Of a stretch of 64,000 nt of DNA, positions 25,783 to 34,705 are shown one piece after another (within the stretch, counting starts at the first letter, position 1; every line of letters starts with the position of its first letter). The translations under genes were made by a program, and so were the position numbers. Under the pieces are notes generated by a model. That model made no database searches. It was not told the origin of the DNA and was given only the letters and a program-made list of their open reading frames with translations. Origin of the DNA: Rhodoferax sediminis (lineage in GTDB: Bacteria; Pseudomonadota; Gammaproteobacteria; Burkholderiales; Burkholderiaceae_C); NCBI RefSeq assembly GCF_006970865.1, contig NZ_CP035503.1:3299001-3363000 (forward strand). The letters are read 5' to 3'.

Positions 25783-26493
25783 TCAATGCTTGCCGAGATA
25801 GGCTGCGCGCACGTCGGGATGCTTCAGCAAGTCCCGGCCCGCGCCTTGTAGCGTGACGCGGCCGGTCTCCAGCACGTAGGCGCGGTCGGCTTCGGCCAGC
25901 GCCTTGTTGGCCATCTGTTCCACCAGCACGATCGTCAGGCCCGAGTCACGCAGCGCACGGATCGAGCGGAAGATGTCCGCCACCACCATCGGAGCCAACC
26001 CCAGCGAAGGTTCGTCCAGCAGCAGCAGCCGGGGCTCGCTCATGAGGGCGCGCGAGATGGCCAGCATCTGCTGCTCGCCGCCGGAGAGCGTGCCCGCCAT
26101 CTGCTGGCGCCGCTCCTTCAGGCGCGGGAAACGGGCGAACTCGCGCTCCACCAGCTCCTCCACCTTGCGCCTGTCCTTGCGCTGCGAGTAGCCGCCCAGC
26201 AGCAGGTTGTCCTGCACGCTCTGGTCCGCGAACACGCCGCGGCCCTCCGGCGAGAGCGCCAGGCCCAGCGCGACGCGCTTGTGCGGAGGCACGTCGGTGC
26301 AGTCCTTGCCGTCGATCAGGATCCGGCCGCCCGCCACGCGCTCCAGCCCGACGATGCCCTTCAGCAGCGTCGTCTTACCGGCGCCATTGCTGCCGATGAT
26401 CGCGACCACCTCGCCTTGCCGCACCTCGAGCGACACGCCCTTGATCGCCCTGATGGCGCCGTACGCCATTTCCACGTCCTGCAGCTTCAGCAC
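25783..26493 (-). CDS. livF: LivF-type ABC transporter ATPase
   Basis: 236 residues starting at a GTG (VLKLQDVEMAYG) preceded by AGGGAAG, which gives the normal LivF length. The longer open frame would overlap the preceding gene by 26 bp. Walker A is GSNGAGKTTLLKG, the signature is GTLSGGEQQMLAISRAL, Walker B is RLLLLDEPSLGLAP and the switch is in IVLVEQMA. Works with the fused LivM-LivG and LivH. Confidence 0.93.
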   Translation of the reverse strand: MLKLQDVEMAYGAIRAIKGVSLEVRQGEVVAIIGSNGAGKTTLLKGIVGLERVAGGRILIDGKDCTDVPPHKRVALGLALSPEGRGVFADQSVQDNLLLGGYSQRKDRRKVEELVEREFARFPRLKERRQQMAGTLSGGEQQMLAISRALMSEPRLLLLDEPSLGLAPMVVADIFRSIRALRDSGLTIVLVEQMANKALAEADRAYVLETGRVTLQGAGRDLLKHPDVRAAYLGKH

Positions 26494-26506
26494 GATGGCT
26501 TCCCTT

Positions 26507-28303
26507 TCAGGCCGCGACTTGCGCGGCCTCATCCTCGACGCCGAGATAGGCGGCGATCACCTGCTCGTCCTGCTGCACCTCGCCCGGCGTCCCTTCCGCG
26601 ATCTTCACGCCGCGGTCCAGCACGATCACGTGGTCGGAGATGCGCATGACGAGGTCCATGTGGTGTTCGACCATCAGGATGGTCATGCCCAGGCGGCTGA
26701 TGCGCACCAGCAGGTTGCCGAGATCCACCGTCTCCTGCGGGTTCAGGCCGGCCGCCGGCTCGTCGAGCAGCAGCAGTTGCGGTTCGGTGGCCAGCGCGCG
26801 CGCCAGCTCCAGCCGGCGCTGCAGCCCGTAGGGCAGGCTGCCGGCGCATGCCGCGGCAAGGTGGCCGAGACCCGTCATGTGCAGCAGGGCAAGCGCATGT
26901 TCGCGCGCCGCCTTCTCCTCGCTGCCCGCCTCGGGCAGACCCAGCAACGAGCTGAAGAAGCCGTTGCGCATGCGCGCATGCCGGCCGAGGATCACGTTCT
27001 CCAGGACCGTCAGGTCGCCGAACAGCCGCAGGTTCTGGAAGGTCCGGGCCATGCCCAGGTCGCAGATGCGGTGCACGGGCGCACCCACGATGTTGCTGCC
27101 GCAGAACTCGACGCGCCCGGCGTCCGGCCGGATGATGCCGGTGAGCATGTTGATCAGGCTGGACTTGCCCGCGCCGTTCGGCCCGATCAAGGCGTGCACG
27201 TGGCCCCGTTGCAGGCGGAAGGTAACGTCCTGCGCCACCTGCACGCCGCCGAAGGACTTGCCCAGGCCCTGCACGATCAGTAGTTCACCCGTGCCGCTGC
27301 GGCCAAAAGCCACCTGGACCGTCCCTGCGCCCGCAGCCTCGGCCGTCCCCTCGGTTCCAGCACCTTCGAGCCGGCGCGGCGCGAAGGCGCGCTGCAGCAG
27401 GCCCGCGATTCCCTCCGGCATCACGTACAGGGCGAACAGCAGCACCGAGCCATAGACAAAGTGCTGGACGGCCGGCCAGCGCGCCAGCGCGGCATCGACG
27501 ATGGTGAGCACCACGGCGCCGGCCAGCGGCCCGAACAAGGACTGGGCACCGCCGAACATCACGAGCAGCAGGATGAAGATCGACAGGTGCAGGCTGATGA
27601 AATCGGAGTTGATGTACTGCGTCTGCAGCGCGACCATGCCGCCCGCCAGGCCGCAGGTGGCGGCGGCCACGGTGAAGGCGAGCACCTTGTAGCCGTAGAC
27701 GCGCACGCCGACGCAGGATGCGGCGATCTCATCGGCCTGCACCGACAGCAGCGCGCGGCCGACGCGCCCGCGCACGAGGTTGCGCACCAGCAGCCAGGCG
27801 CCCAGCGACAGGGCCACGCCCAGCCAGACCCACTGCTGCAGGTTCAGCGCCGCGCCGTTCCACGTCAGGGGCCGCACGCCGTACAGGCCCTGGGCGCCGC
27901 CGAACACGTCCGTCCATTCGGTGACGAGCTTCTCCGCGACGATGCCGAAAGCCAGCGTCACCATGGCGAGATAGGGCCCGCGCACGCGCAGGGCGGGCAA
28001 GGCCACGAGAGCGCCGCATGCGCCCGCCACGACGACCGCCAGGGCCAGCGCCAACCAGGCGTTCATGCCGGTGTGCACGGTCAGCAGGGCGGCAGCGTAG
28101 GCGCCGGCGGCGAACAACCCGGCCTGGCCCAGCGACTTCTGCCCCGCATACCCGACCAGCAGGCCCATGCCCGCGGCACACAGGTAGTACACGCACATCA
28201 TGAAGCCGATGCGCAGATAAAAGTCATTGGACATGGCGCCGGCCAGGACGCACAGGCCGGCGGCGACGGCGGCCGCCGCGAGCGGATGCAGCAGGCGCTT
28301 CAT
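26507..28303 (-). CDS. Fused LivM permease-LivG ATPase
   Basis: 598 residues. Residues 1-about 300 are a LivM-type permease (AAGMGLLVGYAGQKSLGQAGLFAAGAY, VRGPYLAMVTLAFGIVAEKL, FGGAQSLFGPLAGAVV). After a linker rich in Ala/Gly/Thr (about 305-335), a LivG-type ATPase follows: GPNGAGKSSLINMLTG (Walker A), AGSLPYGLQRRLELARAL (variant signature), LLLLDEPAAGLNPQE (Walker B) and ILMVEHHM. A membrane-anchored ATPase half. Its start overlaps the livH stop by 4 bp. Confidence 0.93.
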   Translation of the reverse strand: MKRLLHPLAAAAVAAGLCVLAGAMSNDFYLRIGFMMCVYYLCAAGMGLLVGYAGQKSLGQAGLFAAGAYAAALLTVHTGMNAWLALALAVVVAGACGALVALPALRVRGPYLAMVTLAFGIVAEKLVTEWTDVFGGAQGLYGVRPLTWNGAALNLQQWVWLGVALSLGAWLLVRNLVRGRVGRALLSVQADEIAASCVGVRVYGYKVLAFTVAAATCGLAGGMVALQTQYINSDFISLHLSIFILLLVMFGGAQSLFGPLAGAVVLTIVDAALARWPAVQHFVYGSVLLFALYVMPEGIAGLLQRAFAPRRLEGAGTEGTAEAAGAGTVQVAFGRSGTGELLIVQGLGKSFGGVQVAQDVTFRLQRGHVHALIGPNGAGKSSLINMLTGIIRPDAGRVEFCGSNIVGAPVHRICDLGMARTFQNLRLFGDLTVLENVILGRHARMRNGFFSSLLGLPEAGSEEKAAREHALALLHMTGLGHLAAACAGSLPYGLQRRLELARALATEPQLLLLDEPAAGLNPQETVDLGNLLVRISRLGMTILMVEHHMDLVMRISDHVIVLDRGVKIAEGTPGEVQQDEQVIAAYLGVEDEAAQVAA

Positions 28304-29223
28304 ACCTTGTCCATCACGCGGGTGCCGAACAGCCCGTTGGGGCGCACGGCCAGCACCACGATCACCAGGGCGAAGATGGCCACCTCACGCCATTGGGCCG
28401 ACCAGAGGTTGATGAAGGACTCCAGCACGCCCAGCGCGAAGCCGCCGAACACGCAGCCACGCGGATTGTCGAGGCCGCCCACGATGGCGGCCGAGAATCC
28501 CTTGAGGCCGACCGCCACGCTCATGAACAGCGACAGCTGGATGATCGGCGCCAGCAGGAAGCCGGACAGGCCGGCCAGCGCCGAACTGAGGACGAAGGCG
28601 CCGACCATCATTCCGGTCACGTTGATCCCCATGAGGCCGGCGACCTCCGGCTTGTACGCGACGGCGCGCATGGCCTTGCCGATCATGGTCCTGCGCATCA
28701 CGTGGTCGAACGCCAGCATGACGGCGGTGGCGACCACCAGCGTCAGCACTTCCTGGGGCAGCATCCCGACGCCGGCCACGCGGATCACGTCGCTGCCGAA
28801 GGGACCCGGCACGACCACCGACTTGGGCCCCCAGATCGCCATGCCGATGCTCTGAAGAATCACGCCGAAGCCCAGCGTGCTCATGACCCAGGCCATCCCC
28901 GGCCGGCCGGCGAAGGGACGCACGCCCAGCACGTACAGCAGCCAGCCGATCGCGCCCATTCCCAGCACCGCGGCCACCAGCGCCAGCAGCTGCGCGGACG
29001 ACGCGGGCTGGGCGCCGCTGAAGGTGGTGGAGGACGCCGGGATGCCGAGCGCGGCGAACAGCACCGCAACGCCAATGAAGGCGCCGGCCGACACAAAGTC
29101 GCCTTGGGCGAAGTTGAGCGTGCGCGTCGTGGCGAAGGTGATGCTGAAGCCCAGGGCGATCAACGCGTAGGCGCTACCGACCGCCAGCCCGCTGAACAGG
29201 GCCTGCAGCAGTGAGGTCAGCAT
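28300..29223 (-). CDS. livH: LivH-type ABC permease
   Basis: 307 residues, multi-span inner-membrane protein. Seen are LFSGLAVGSAYALIALGFSITFATTRTLNFAQGDFVSAGAFIG at the N-terminus and VGLKGFSAAIVGGLDNPRGCVFGGFALGVLE near the C-terminus (the EAA-like loop). Partner of the fused LivM-LivG. The start is 7 bp downstream of the binding-protein stop. Confidence 0.93.
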   Translation of the reverse strand: MLTSLLQALFSGLAVGSAYALIALGFSITFATTRTLNFAQGDFVSAGAFIGVAVLFAALGIPASSTTFSGAQPASSAQLLALVAAVLGMGAIGWLLYVLGVRPFAGRPGMAWVMSTLGFGVILQSIGMAIWGPKSVVVPGPFGSDVIRVAGVGMLPQEVLTLVVATAVMLAFDHVMRRTMIGKAMRAVAYKPEVAGLMGINVTGMMVGAFVLSSALAGLSGFLLAPIIQLSLFMSVAVGLKGFSAAIVGGLDNPRGCVFGGFALGVLESFINLWSAQWREVAIFALVIVVLAVRPNGLFGTRVMDKV

Positions 29224-29229
29224 GGTTTG

Positions 29230-30420
29230 TCAGCGATTCGTGTCGGCCGCGGTCAGCGACTTCGTCACCGCGTCGCTGTATTCCGCCAGCTTGTCGCCGT
29301 TCCAGTGCACCCATTTCACGTCGGCGGGCGTCATGGCTTCTCGCTGCGCCTTCGAATAGGGCTTGGTGTAGGTCTTGAACACGCCCTGCACCGGTGCCTG
29401 CAGGTTCTCGAGGGCTTCACGCACCTTGGGGCCATCCGCGGCGCCCGCCTGGCGGATCGCTGCCGCCAGCAGCAGGGTGGAATCGTAGCCCTGCATGGTG
29501 TAGATAAAGGCACTCGGCGCGGCCAGCTTGGGCTTCACGCGCTCGTACAGTTTCTTTTGCGCCGGCGTATCGGGATTGATGAACGGGCGCAGGAAGATGG
29601 CCTTGGCGGCCAGCGTCTCGCCGGCGGCATCGAAGAAGGTGATGTTGTCTGCGGCCGCAGACGCCAGGAACTTCGGGAAGTAATTGATCTTTTCCATACT
29701 GCGCAGCAGCAGGCCCATGGGCGTGCCCTGTGCCCACACGATCACCGTGTCGACGCCGGCGGCCTTCATCTTGCTCAGCTGCGACGTCATGTCGGTATCG
29801 GTCACGGCGAACTTCTCCACCGCGAGTGGCGCGATGCCATGGACCTTGGCGAGCTCCTGCAGGTCGCGCAGGCCGCCCTCGCCATAGCCGGTGGTTTCGG
29901 TCAGCAGGCCGATCTTCGTCGTGCCGCTTTTCTTCGCATACGCCATCAGCGCCGCCGCCTGCAAGCGGTCGTACATCGACAAGCGGAAGAAGTAATTGTC
30001 GGCGCCGGGCGAGAGCGGCTTGGTGATGTCGGTTGCCTGCGCATTCGACTGCATCGAGATGACCTTCTTCTCGTTCGGGATGCGCTTCCAGGCCATCGCG
30101 TTGCCCGAGTTGGTGGGGCCGAGCACCGCCACCACCTTCTCGTTGTCGATCAGCTCCAGCATGTTCTGGATGGACTTCTGCGGCTGCGCCAGGTCGTCGC
30201 GCACGACCAGCGTCAGTTTGCGACCGAGCACGCCGCCGGCAGCATTAACGTCGTCAATGGCCGCCTGGATGCCGGCCACGGCGGCGCGGCCGCTCTGCGC
30301 GGTGGGCGAGGCCGACAGGTCACCGTTATAGGCCAGCTTGATGTCCTGCGCGTGCGCCAGCGCAGCGGCCAGCACACCGGCTGCCAGGACGGCAAACCGG
30401 GAAAATGTTGCGAATCTCAT
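29230..30420 (-). CDS. Liv-type ABC transporter substrate-binding protein
   Basis: 396 residues from MRFATFSRFAVLAAGVLAAALAHAQ (signal peptide), then IKLAYNGDLSASPTAQSGRAAVAGIQAAIDDVNAAGGVLG, a type-1 periplasmic-binding fold. First gene of cluster 2 (binding protein, LivH, LivMG, LivF, amidohydrolase). The frame is open to 30684 without coding character. It diverges from LysR 2. Confidence 0.92.
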   Translation of the reverse strand: MRFATFSRFAVLAAGVLAAALAHAQDIKLAYNGDLSASPTAQSGRAAVAGIQAAIDDVNAAGGVLGRKLTLVVRDDLAQPQKSIQNMLELIDNEKVVAVLGPTNSGNAMAWKRIPNEKKVISMQSNAQATDITKPLSPGADNYFFRLSMYDRLQAAALMAYAKKSGTTKIGLLTETTGYGEGGLRDLQELAKVHGIAPLAVEKFAVTDTDMTSQLSKMKAAGVDTVIVWAQGTPMGLLLRSMEKINYFPKFLASAAADNITFFDAAGETLAAKAIFLRPFINPDTPAQKKLYERVKPKLAAPSAFIYTMQGYDSTLLLAAAIRQAGAADGPKVREALENLQAPVQGVFKTYTKPYSKAQREAMTPADVKWVHWNGDKLAEYSDAVTKSLTAADTNR

Positions 30421-30734
30421 GGTCTGTTTGGGTTTGTTTGCCGAAGGGTGGCCAGTGTAGGTTTGCTGCGGTTGCGCCGAAAATACTGTTTTGCTCGCGC
30501 TGGTATCGCGGAAACTTATGAACCGGCCCTGCCGCGAGGGACCGGTGAGGTTGCCCGCACACCCGGTCAAGGGTTTCCACTGACGCGGTCTGCCGCCGGC
30601 GTGTCCGCTGCACGGACGCGGCGGGCGGCCGAATGTATCCTCGGTGGACACAACCGGGCCTCGCAGCGGCGAAAAGCGCGGCACGCTAGTTGCAAGGTAA
30701 TCGGGCGGAGACTTTCCGCCCCCACCAGAAAGCC
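30421..30734. other. Divergent promoter region between ABC cluster 2 and LysR 2
   Basis: 314 bp without a gene. It must hold the promoters for both directions. A weak T-N11-A match (TAAGTTTCCGCGA on the minus strand, about 30509-30521) shares TAAGTT with the boxes at 18966 and 22443 but lacks the CTKA half. No terminator or other clear structure seen. Confidence 0.4.
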
Positions 30735-31667
30735 ATGCAACTTCGACACCTGCGCTATTTCATGGCGGCCGCCGAGGAGGAGCATTTCGGCCGCGCGTCC
30801 GACCGTTTGTACGTCACCCGGCCTGCGGTTTCCCAGATCATCGCGGACCTGGAGAGCGAGCTGGGCACGCCGCTGTTCGAACGGCTGGCGCACCGAGTCC
30901 GTCTGACCGCCGCGGGACGCGCATTGCTGCCGCAGCTGCAGTCGGTGATGAACGACCTGGACGACGCGCTGGCCATGGCCAAGCGGGTCGGTGAGGGCAA
31001 GAGCGGCAACCTCAATATCGGCTACGGCTCGCTCACGCTCCTGCATTCGCTCTTCCGTGCTGCCGTCAAGCAGTTCCACGAGAGCTATCCCGAAGTCACC
31101 CTGTCGCTGCTGGAGATGGCGACTTCCGAGCAGCCGAAGGCGCTGGCCGAAGGGAAGATCCACGCCGGCTTCATGCACTTCGGTCCGCGGCCCGCGCTGC
31201 TGCGCAAGAAGCACGGCGACGGCGTGCTCGCGCAGGACGAAACGGTGCTGGACTGGTTCCGCATCCAGACCGGGGGGCTCGGCGTGGTCGTTCCCAGGGA
31301 ACACCCGCTCACGACGCGCAAGTCGCTCACCCTCGCGGAACTGGCCGGCGAACGCTTTGTCGTCGTCCCGCGTTCCAGCAGCAGCCCAGGTTACGGACCG
31401 CTGTACACCCTCTGCCAGAAAGCCGGCTTCGAGCCGAACATCGTGCAGGAAGTCAGCTCCATCGCCTCGCAGCTGAATCTCATCTCGGTGGGCATGGGCA
31501 TCGGCCTTGCGGTGATCGGCAAGAACTTCACCTATCCGGTGGGCGTGGCCGTCATCCCCCTGCACGAGGAGAACTACACCACCACATTTGCCTTCGGCTG
31601 GGTGAAGGGCCAGACGGACCCCGCCCTGGACCGCATGATCAAGATCGTCAAGACGTTGGCGCAGTAG
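30735..31667 (+). CDS. LysR-type transcriptional regulator 2
   Basis: 310 residues from MQLRHLRYFMAAAEEEHFG, the natural LysR start; 45 bp of open frame upstream are ignored. The helix-turn-helix includes RPAVSQIIADLESELG. About 70 percent identical by eye along its length to LysR 1 (16588), so the two may recognise the same or similar sites and related inducers. Divergent from ABC cluster 2, the classical position for its regulator. Confidence 0.93.
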   Translation: MQLRHLRYFMAAAEEEHFGRASDRLYVTRPAVSQIIADLESELGTPLFERLAHRVRLTAAGRALLPQLQSVMNDLDDALAMAKRVGEGKSGNLNIGYGSLTLLHSLFRAAVKQFHESYPEVTLSLLEMATSEQPKALAEGKIHAGFMHFGPRPALLRKKHGDGVLAQDETVLDWFRIQTGGLGVVVPREHPLTTRKSLTLAELAGERFVVVPRSSSSPGYGPLYTLCQKAGFEPNIVQEVSSIASQLNLISVGMGIGLAVIGKNFTYPVGVAVIPLHEENYTTTFAFGWVKGQTDPALDRMIKIVKTLAQ

Positions 31668-31689
31668 CAGTAAAAGTGACACACCCGTC

Positions 31690-31722
31690 GTAGGCTGGGT
31701 TCGCGCAGCGACCCCACCCTAC
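31690..31722. terminator. Hairpin between convergent genes, REP-like
   Basis: An imperfect inverted repeat: GTAGGCTGGGT, then TCGCGCAGCG, then ACCCCACCCTAC. It resembles the widely scattered GTAGG(G/C)TGGGTT...AACCCACCCTAC repeats of proteobacteria. It lies between the LysR 2 stop and the convergent remnant at 31728, a fitting place for a bidirectional terminator; no T-tract. Confidence 0.5.
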
Positions 31723-31727
31723 AGCAG

Positions 31728-32276
31728 CTACGCCAGCGTGTCCTGCCGGCAGGCCGTTACCAGCGCGTCCACGGCGGCAAGGCCTTCGCCCTTCTTCTTC
31801 ACGATCACCGGGTTGATCTCGAACTCCTGCACCTCGGTGCTGGCGACGAACAGGTCACCGAAGCGCACCGCGGCGCGCGCGAGCGCCTCCACGTCGGCGG
31901 CTGGTTTGCCACGGAAACCCTCGAGCAGGGTCCACAACTTAAGCTTGCGCAACGCGGCCACGACTTGCTCCTCGGAGACCGGCAACGCCAGGTAGGTCAC
32001 ATCGCGGAACAGCTCGATGGCGACGCCGCCCATGCCGATGGAGACCACCGGCCCGAAATCGGCATTGCGCAGGCAGGACAGCACCACCTCGACGCCATCG
32101 CCCACCATCTCCTGCACCAAGATGCCGGCCTGCGGCTTGCCCATGCGCTGGCGGAACTGCTGCGCCAGCGCGTCGACATCCTCGGCGGACTGGACGCGCA
32201 GTTTGACCAGACCCATCTCGGTCTTGTGCTCGGCGTCGGAAGGCAGCACCTTGACCACGAGCGGATCACGGTGCAA
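31728..32276 (-). pseudogene. C-terminal remnant of an acyl-CoA synthetase (NDP-forming) ATP-grasp domain
   Basis: About 180 residues: DPLVVKVLPSDAEHKTEMG, VQEMVGDGVEVVLSCLRNADFGPVVSIGMGG, LEGFRGKPAADVEALA and EFEINPVIVKK. These are the ATP-grasp segments of the acetate-CoA-ligase/acyl-CoA-synthetase (NDP-forming) family, normally about 700 residues. Everything before the PLVVKV strand is missing, and sequence upstream of about 32276 is unrelated. A truncated gene at a rearrangement junction. Confidence 0.8.
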
Positions 32277-32525
32277 TCACTCCTTCTGAAACTTCAACTC
32301 TTGCTTGAATGGCAGGATGCACCGCAATTGCAATGCCAACTCCCACCCGCGGCGCAAGCCGGGCCGTGCGCGCCTGGCTGCCTGTCCGGGCTGCATCAAC
32401 GTCGCTGGCAGAGACACATGTCCTCCGCCAGAACACACCGCCGTGCCGCCTGCCTGCGCGGGACACCGGCACAACTCTTGCATGGTGTCCCCATCGATCG
32501 CCATTCAAAACTCAGGAGCAACCAA

Positions 32526-32852
32526 ATGACTCTCACGTCCACTTCCGATTCCGCCCGCGTTTACAAAAACGTGCCGCAGCTCGCCCGCATCCGCGAACAG
32601 GTCCTGCTGGGCGACGTATGGAAGCAGCCTGAACTGGCCTACCGCGACCGCATCCTGGTCACGTTGGGGGTGCTGGCCGCGGGCGGCAAGCTCGACGAAA
32701 TGAAGGTATGGATGCGCCGCGGCGTCGAGAACGGCATCACCCTCGACGAGCTGCGCGGCCTGGTCGTGCAGGTGACCTTTTACGCGGGCTGGCCCGCCGG
32801 GCTCGCCGCCGGCAAGGCCGCGCTCGAACTGTTCGAGGTGGAAGCCAAGTGA
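32526..32852 (+). CDS. Carboxymuconolactone decarboxylase-like protein
   Basis: 108 residues, all-helical AhpD/CMD fold. Seen are ELAYRDRILVTLGVLAAGGKLDEMKVWMRRGVENGITLDELRGLVVQVTFYAGWPAGLAAGKA, where known CMDs have the LREL...H...N.G.T..E..E...Q...Y.G.P. pattern. The start has CAGGAG upstream. It lacks the C-x-x-C of AhpD, so it is nearer to the CMD group. It overlaps the next gene by 4 bp (GTGA) and is probably co-translated with it. Confidence 0.85.
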   Translation: MTLTSTSDSARVYKNVPQLARIREQVLLGDVWKQPELAYRDRILVTLGVLAAGGKLDEMKVWMRRGVENGITLDELRGLVVQVTFYAGWPAGLAAGKAALELFEVEAK

Positions 32853-34696
32853 GCGACGGCGCCGCAATAAAGATCGGCTACATCGGCCTGGGCGCCATGG
32901 GTGGCGCGCTCGCGCGCCGGCTCGTGGGCACCCACAAGCTCACCGTCTGGGACGTAAACGCCGCGGCTGCAGCATCATTCGACAAGCTGGGCGCGACCGT
33001 GGCACCTTCCGCGGCCGAACTGGCCCGCCAGTGCGACATCGTGCTGCTGTGCCTGCCGCGCAGCTCGGATGTACGCAAGCTGGTCTTCGGGCCGAGTGGC
33101 CTGGCCGAGGGTCTATCGGCGGGCAAGCTCGTCATCGACCAGACCAGCGGCGTTCCGGCAGAGACCCACGAGATTGCCACCCAACTGGCCACCAGTGGTG
33201 TCGCGATGATCGATGCGCCCGTCTCAGGCGGTGTCGCCGGCGCGGCCGCAGGCACGATCACGATCATGGCCTCTGGCCCGCAGGACAATTACCAGAAGGC
33301 GCTGCCGGTGCTGACGGCGATCAGCACCACCATCTTCCGCTGCGGCAGCCGCGTCGGCGACGCACAGGCGATGAAGCTCGTCAACAACGTGCTCAGTGCC
33401 GGCTGCCGCCTGGCGACGCTGGAGATCGTCGCCATGGGCAGGAAGATGGGCCTGTCGCTCGCAGCCATGACCGATGTCATCAATAAGGGGTCGGGGCGCA
33501 ACCGCACGTCGAAGGTCATGCTGCAGGGCCTCGTGGACGGCAAGCCCTCCGCCTCCAGCTTCGCCATGTCGCTGATGCTCAAGGACATGAACCAGGCGAT
33601 CCAGCTGGGCATGGAATGCGGCGCGCCTACGACCATCACGAATGTCGTGCGCGGTCTGCTGCAGATCGGCGTGAGCACGCTGGGCGAGAGCGCTCAGCTC
33701 GAGGAAGTCATGGGGCTCATCGAGTCGATGGCGGCGACGCGGATCGTGAACCCCTCGGAGGCCGCCGCGGCGCAGCCCGGCACCACCGCGGCCACGGTGG
33801 AGACAAAGGATCTTCGCGTCGGATACGTGGGGCTGGGTACGATGGGCGGGGCGCTGACGCGCCGCATGATGCTGTCGCGCAAGATGCGGGTGTTCGACGT
33901 GCGGCCGGAGGTCGTGCACGGCTTCGAGTCCGAAGGTGCGACCTCCGCCGCGGACCTGCGGTCGCTCGCGCGCGAGTGCGACGTCATCTTCATCTGCGTG
34001 CCGACCTCGGCGATCGTTCGTGATGTCGTCTTCGGCAAGGGCGGCCTGGCCGAGGGACTCGCGCCCGGCAAGATCATCGTGGACCAGACCACCGGCGACC
34101 CGACGATGACGCGCAGCATCGCGGCGGACCTGCAGAAGCTCGGCGTAGCGCTGGTCGATGCCCCGGTTTCCGGCGGCCCGCGCGGCGCGGCAGCTGGAAC
34201 GATCGCGATCATGTGCGGCGGTCCGGCCGACTCATATGCCACGGTGCAGCCGATCCTGGCATCGATCAGCCCCAATCTCGTGTACTGCGGACAGACGGGT
34301 AACGGCCACGTGGCCAAACTCATCCAGAATGCCGTGGCGTCTTGCAACCGCCTGCTGACTTACGAGGCCGCCACAATCGCAGTCAAGTACGGTCTCAGAC
34401 TCGAGGATATGGCGACGGTGATCAACAAGAGCACCGGGTGGAGCGGCGCCTCAGAGCGCATCCTGCCGGCGCTGTCGGAAGGCAAAGCGACCGCCGACTT
34501 TCAGCTGCAGCTCATGGCCAAGGACCTGAAGCTGGCCGGCCGGATGGCCATGGACTGCGGTGCGCCGATGTTAATCGCGGGAACGGTGCGCAGCCTCTTC
34601 GAGATCGGTGTGCACGAGCTTGGCGGAACCGCCAACCTGGACAGCGTGGCCCAGCTGTTCGAATCCATGGCCGGCATCAAGTTCGCGGGCGCCTAA
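32849..34696 (+). CDS. Tandem two-domain 3-hydroxyisobutyrate dehydrogenase-like oxidoreductase
   Basis: 615 residues from a GTG that overlaps the CMD gene TGA. Two complete beta-hydroxyacid dehydrogenase units in one chain. Unit 1 (about 1-310): KIGYIGLGAMGGALARRL, DAPVSGGVAGAAAGTITIM, Lys in AMKLVNNVLSAG. Unit 2 (about 322-615): RVGYVGLGTMGGALTRRM, DAPVSGGPRGAAAGTIAIM, Lys in HVAKLIQNAVASC. Family members are normally about 300 residues. The units are similar but clearly diverged, so this is an old duplication. Both retain cofactor and catalytic residues. Confidence 0.9.
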   Translation: MSDGAAIKIGYIGLGAMGGALARRLVGTHKLTVWDVNAAAAASFDKLGATVAPSAAELARQCDIVLLCLPRSSDVRKLVFGPSGLAEGLSAGKLVIDQTSGVPAETHEIATQLATSGVAMIDAPVSGGVAGAAAGTITIMASGPQDNYQKALPVLTAISTTIFRCGSRVGDAQAMKLVNNVLSAGCRLATLEIVAMGRKMGLSLAAMTDVINKGSGRNRTSKVMLQGLVDGKPSASSFAMSLMLKDMNQAIQLGMECGAPTTITNVVRGLLQIGVSTLGESAQLEEVMGLIESMAATRIVNPSEAAAAQPGTTAATVETKDLRVGYVGLGTMGGALTRRMMLSRKMRVFDVRPEVVHGFESEGATSAADLRSLARECDVIFICVPTSAIVRDVVFGKGGLAEGLAPGKIIVDQTTGDPTMTRSIAADLQKLGVALVDAPVSGGPRGAAAGTIAIMCGGPADSYATVQPILASISPNLVYCGQTGNGHVAKLIQNAVASCNRLLTYEAATIAVKYGLRLEDMATVINKSTGWSGASERILPALSEGKATADFQLQLMAKDLKLAGRMAMDCGAPMLIAGTVRSLFEIGVHELGGTANLDSVAQLFESMAGIKFAGA

Positions 34697-34705
34697 GTGG
34701 TAACC

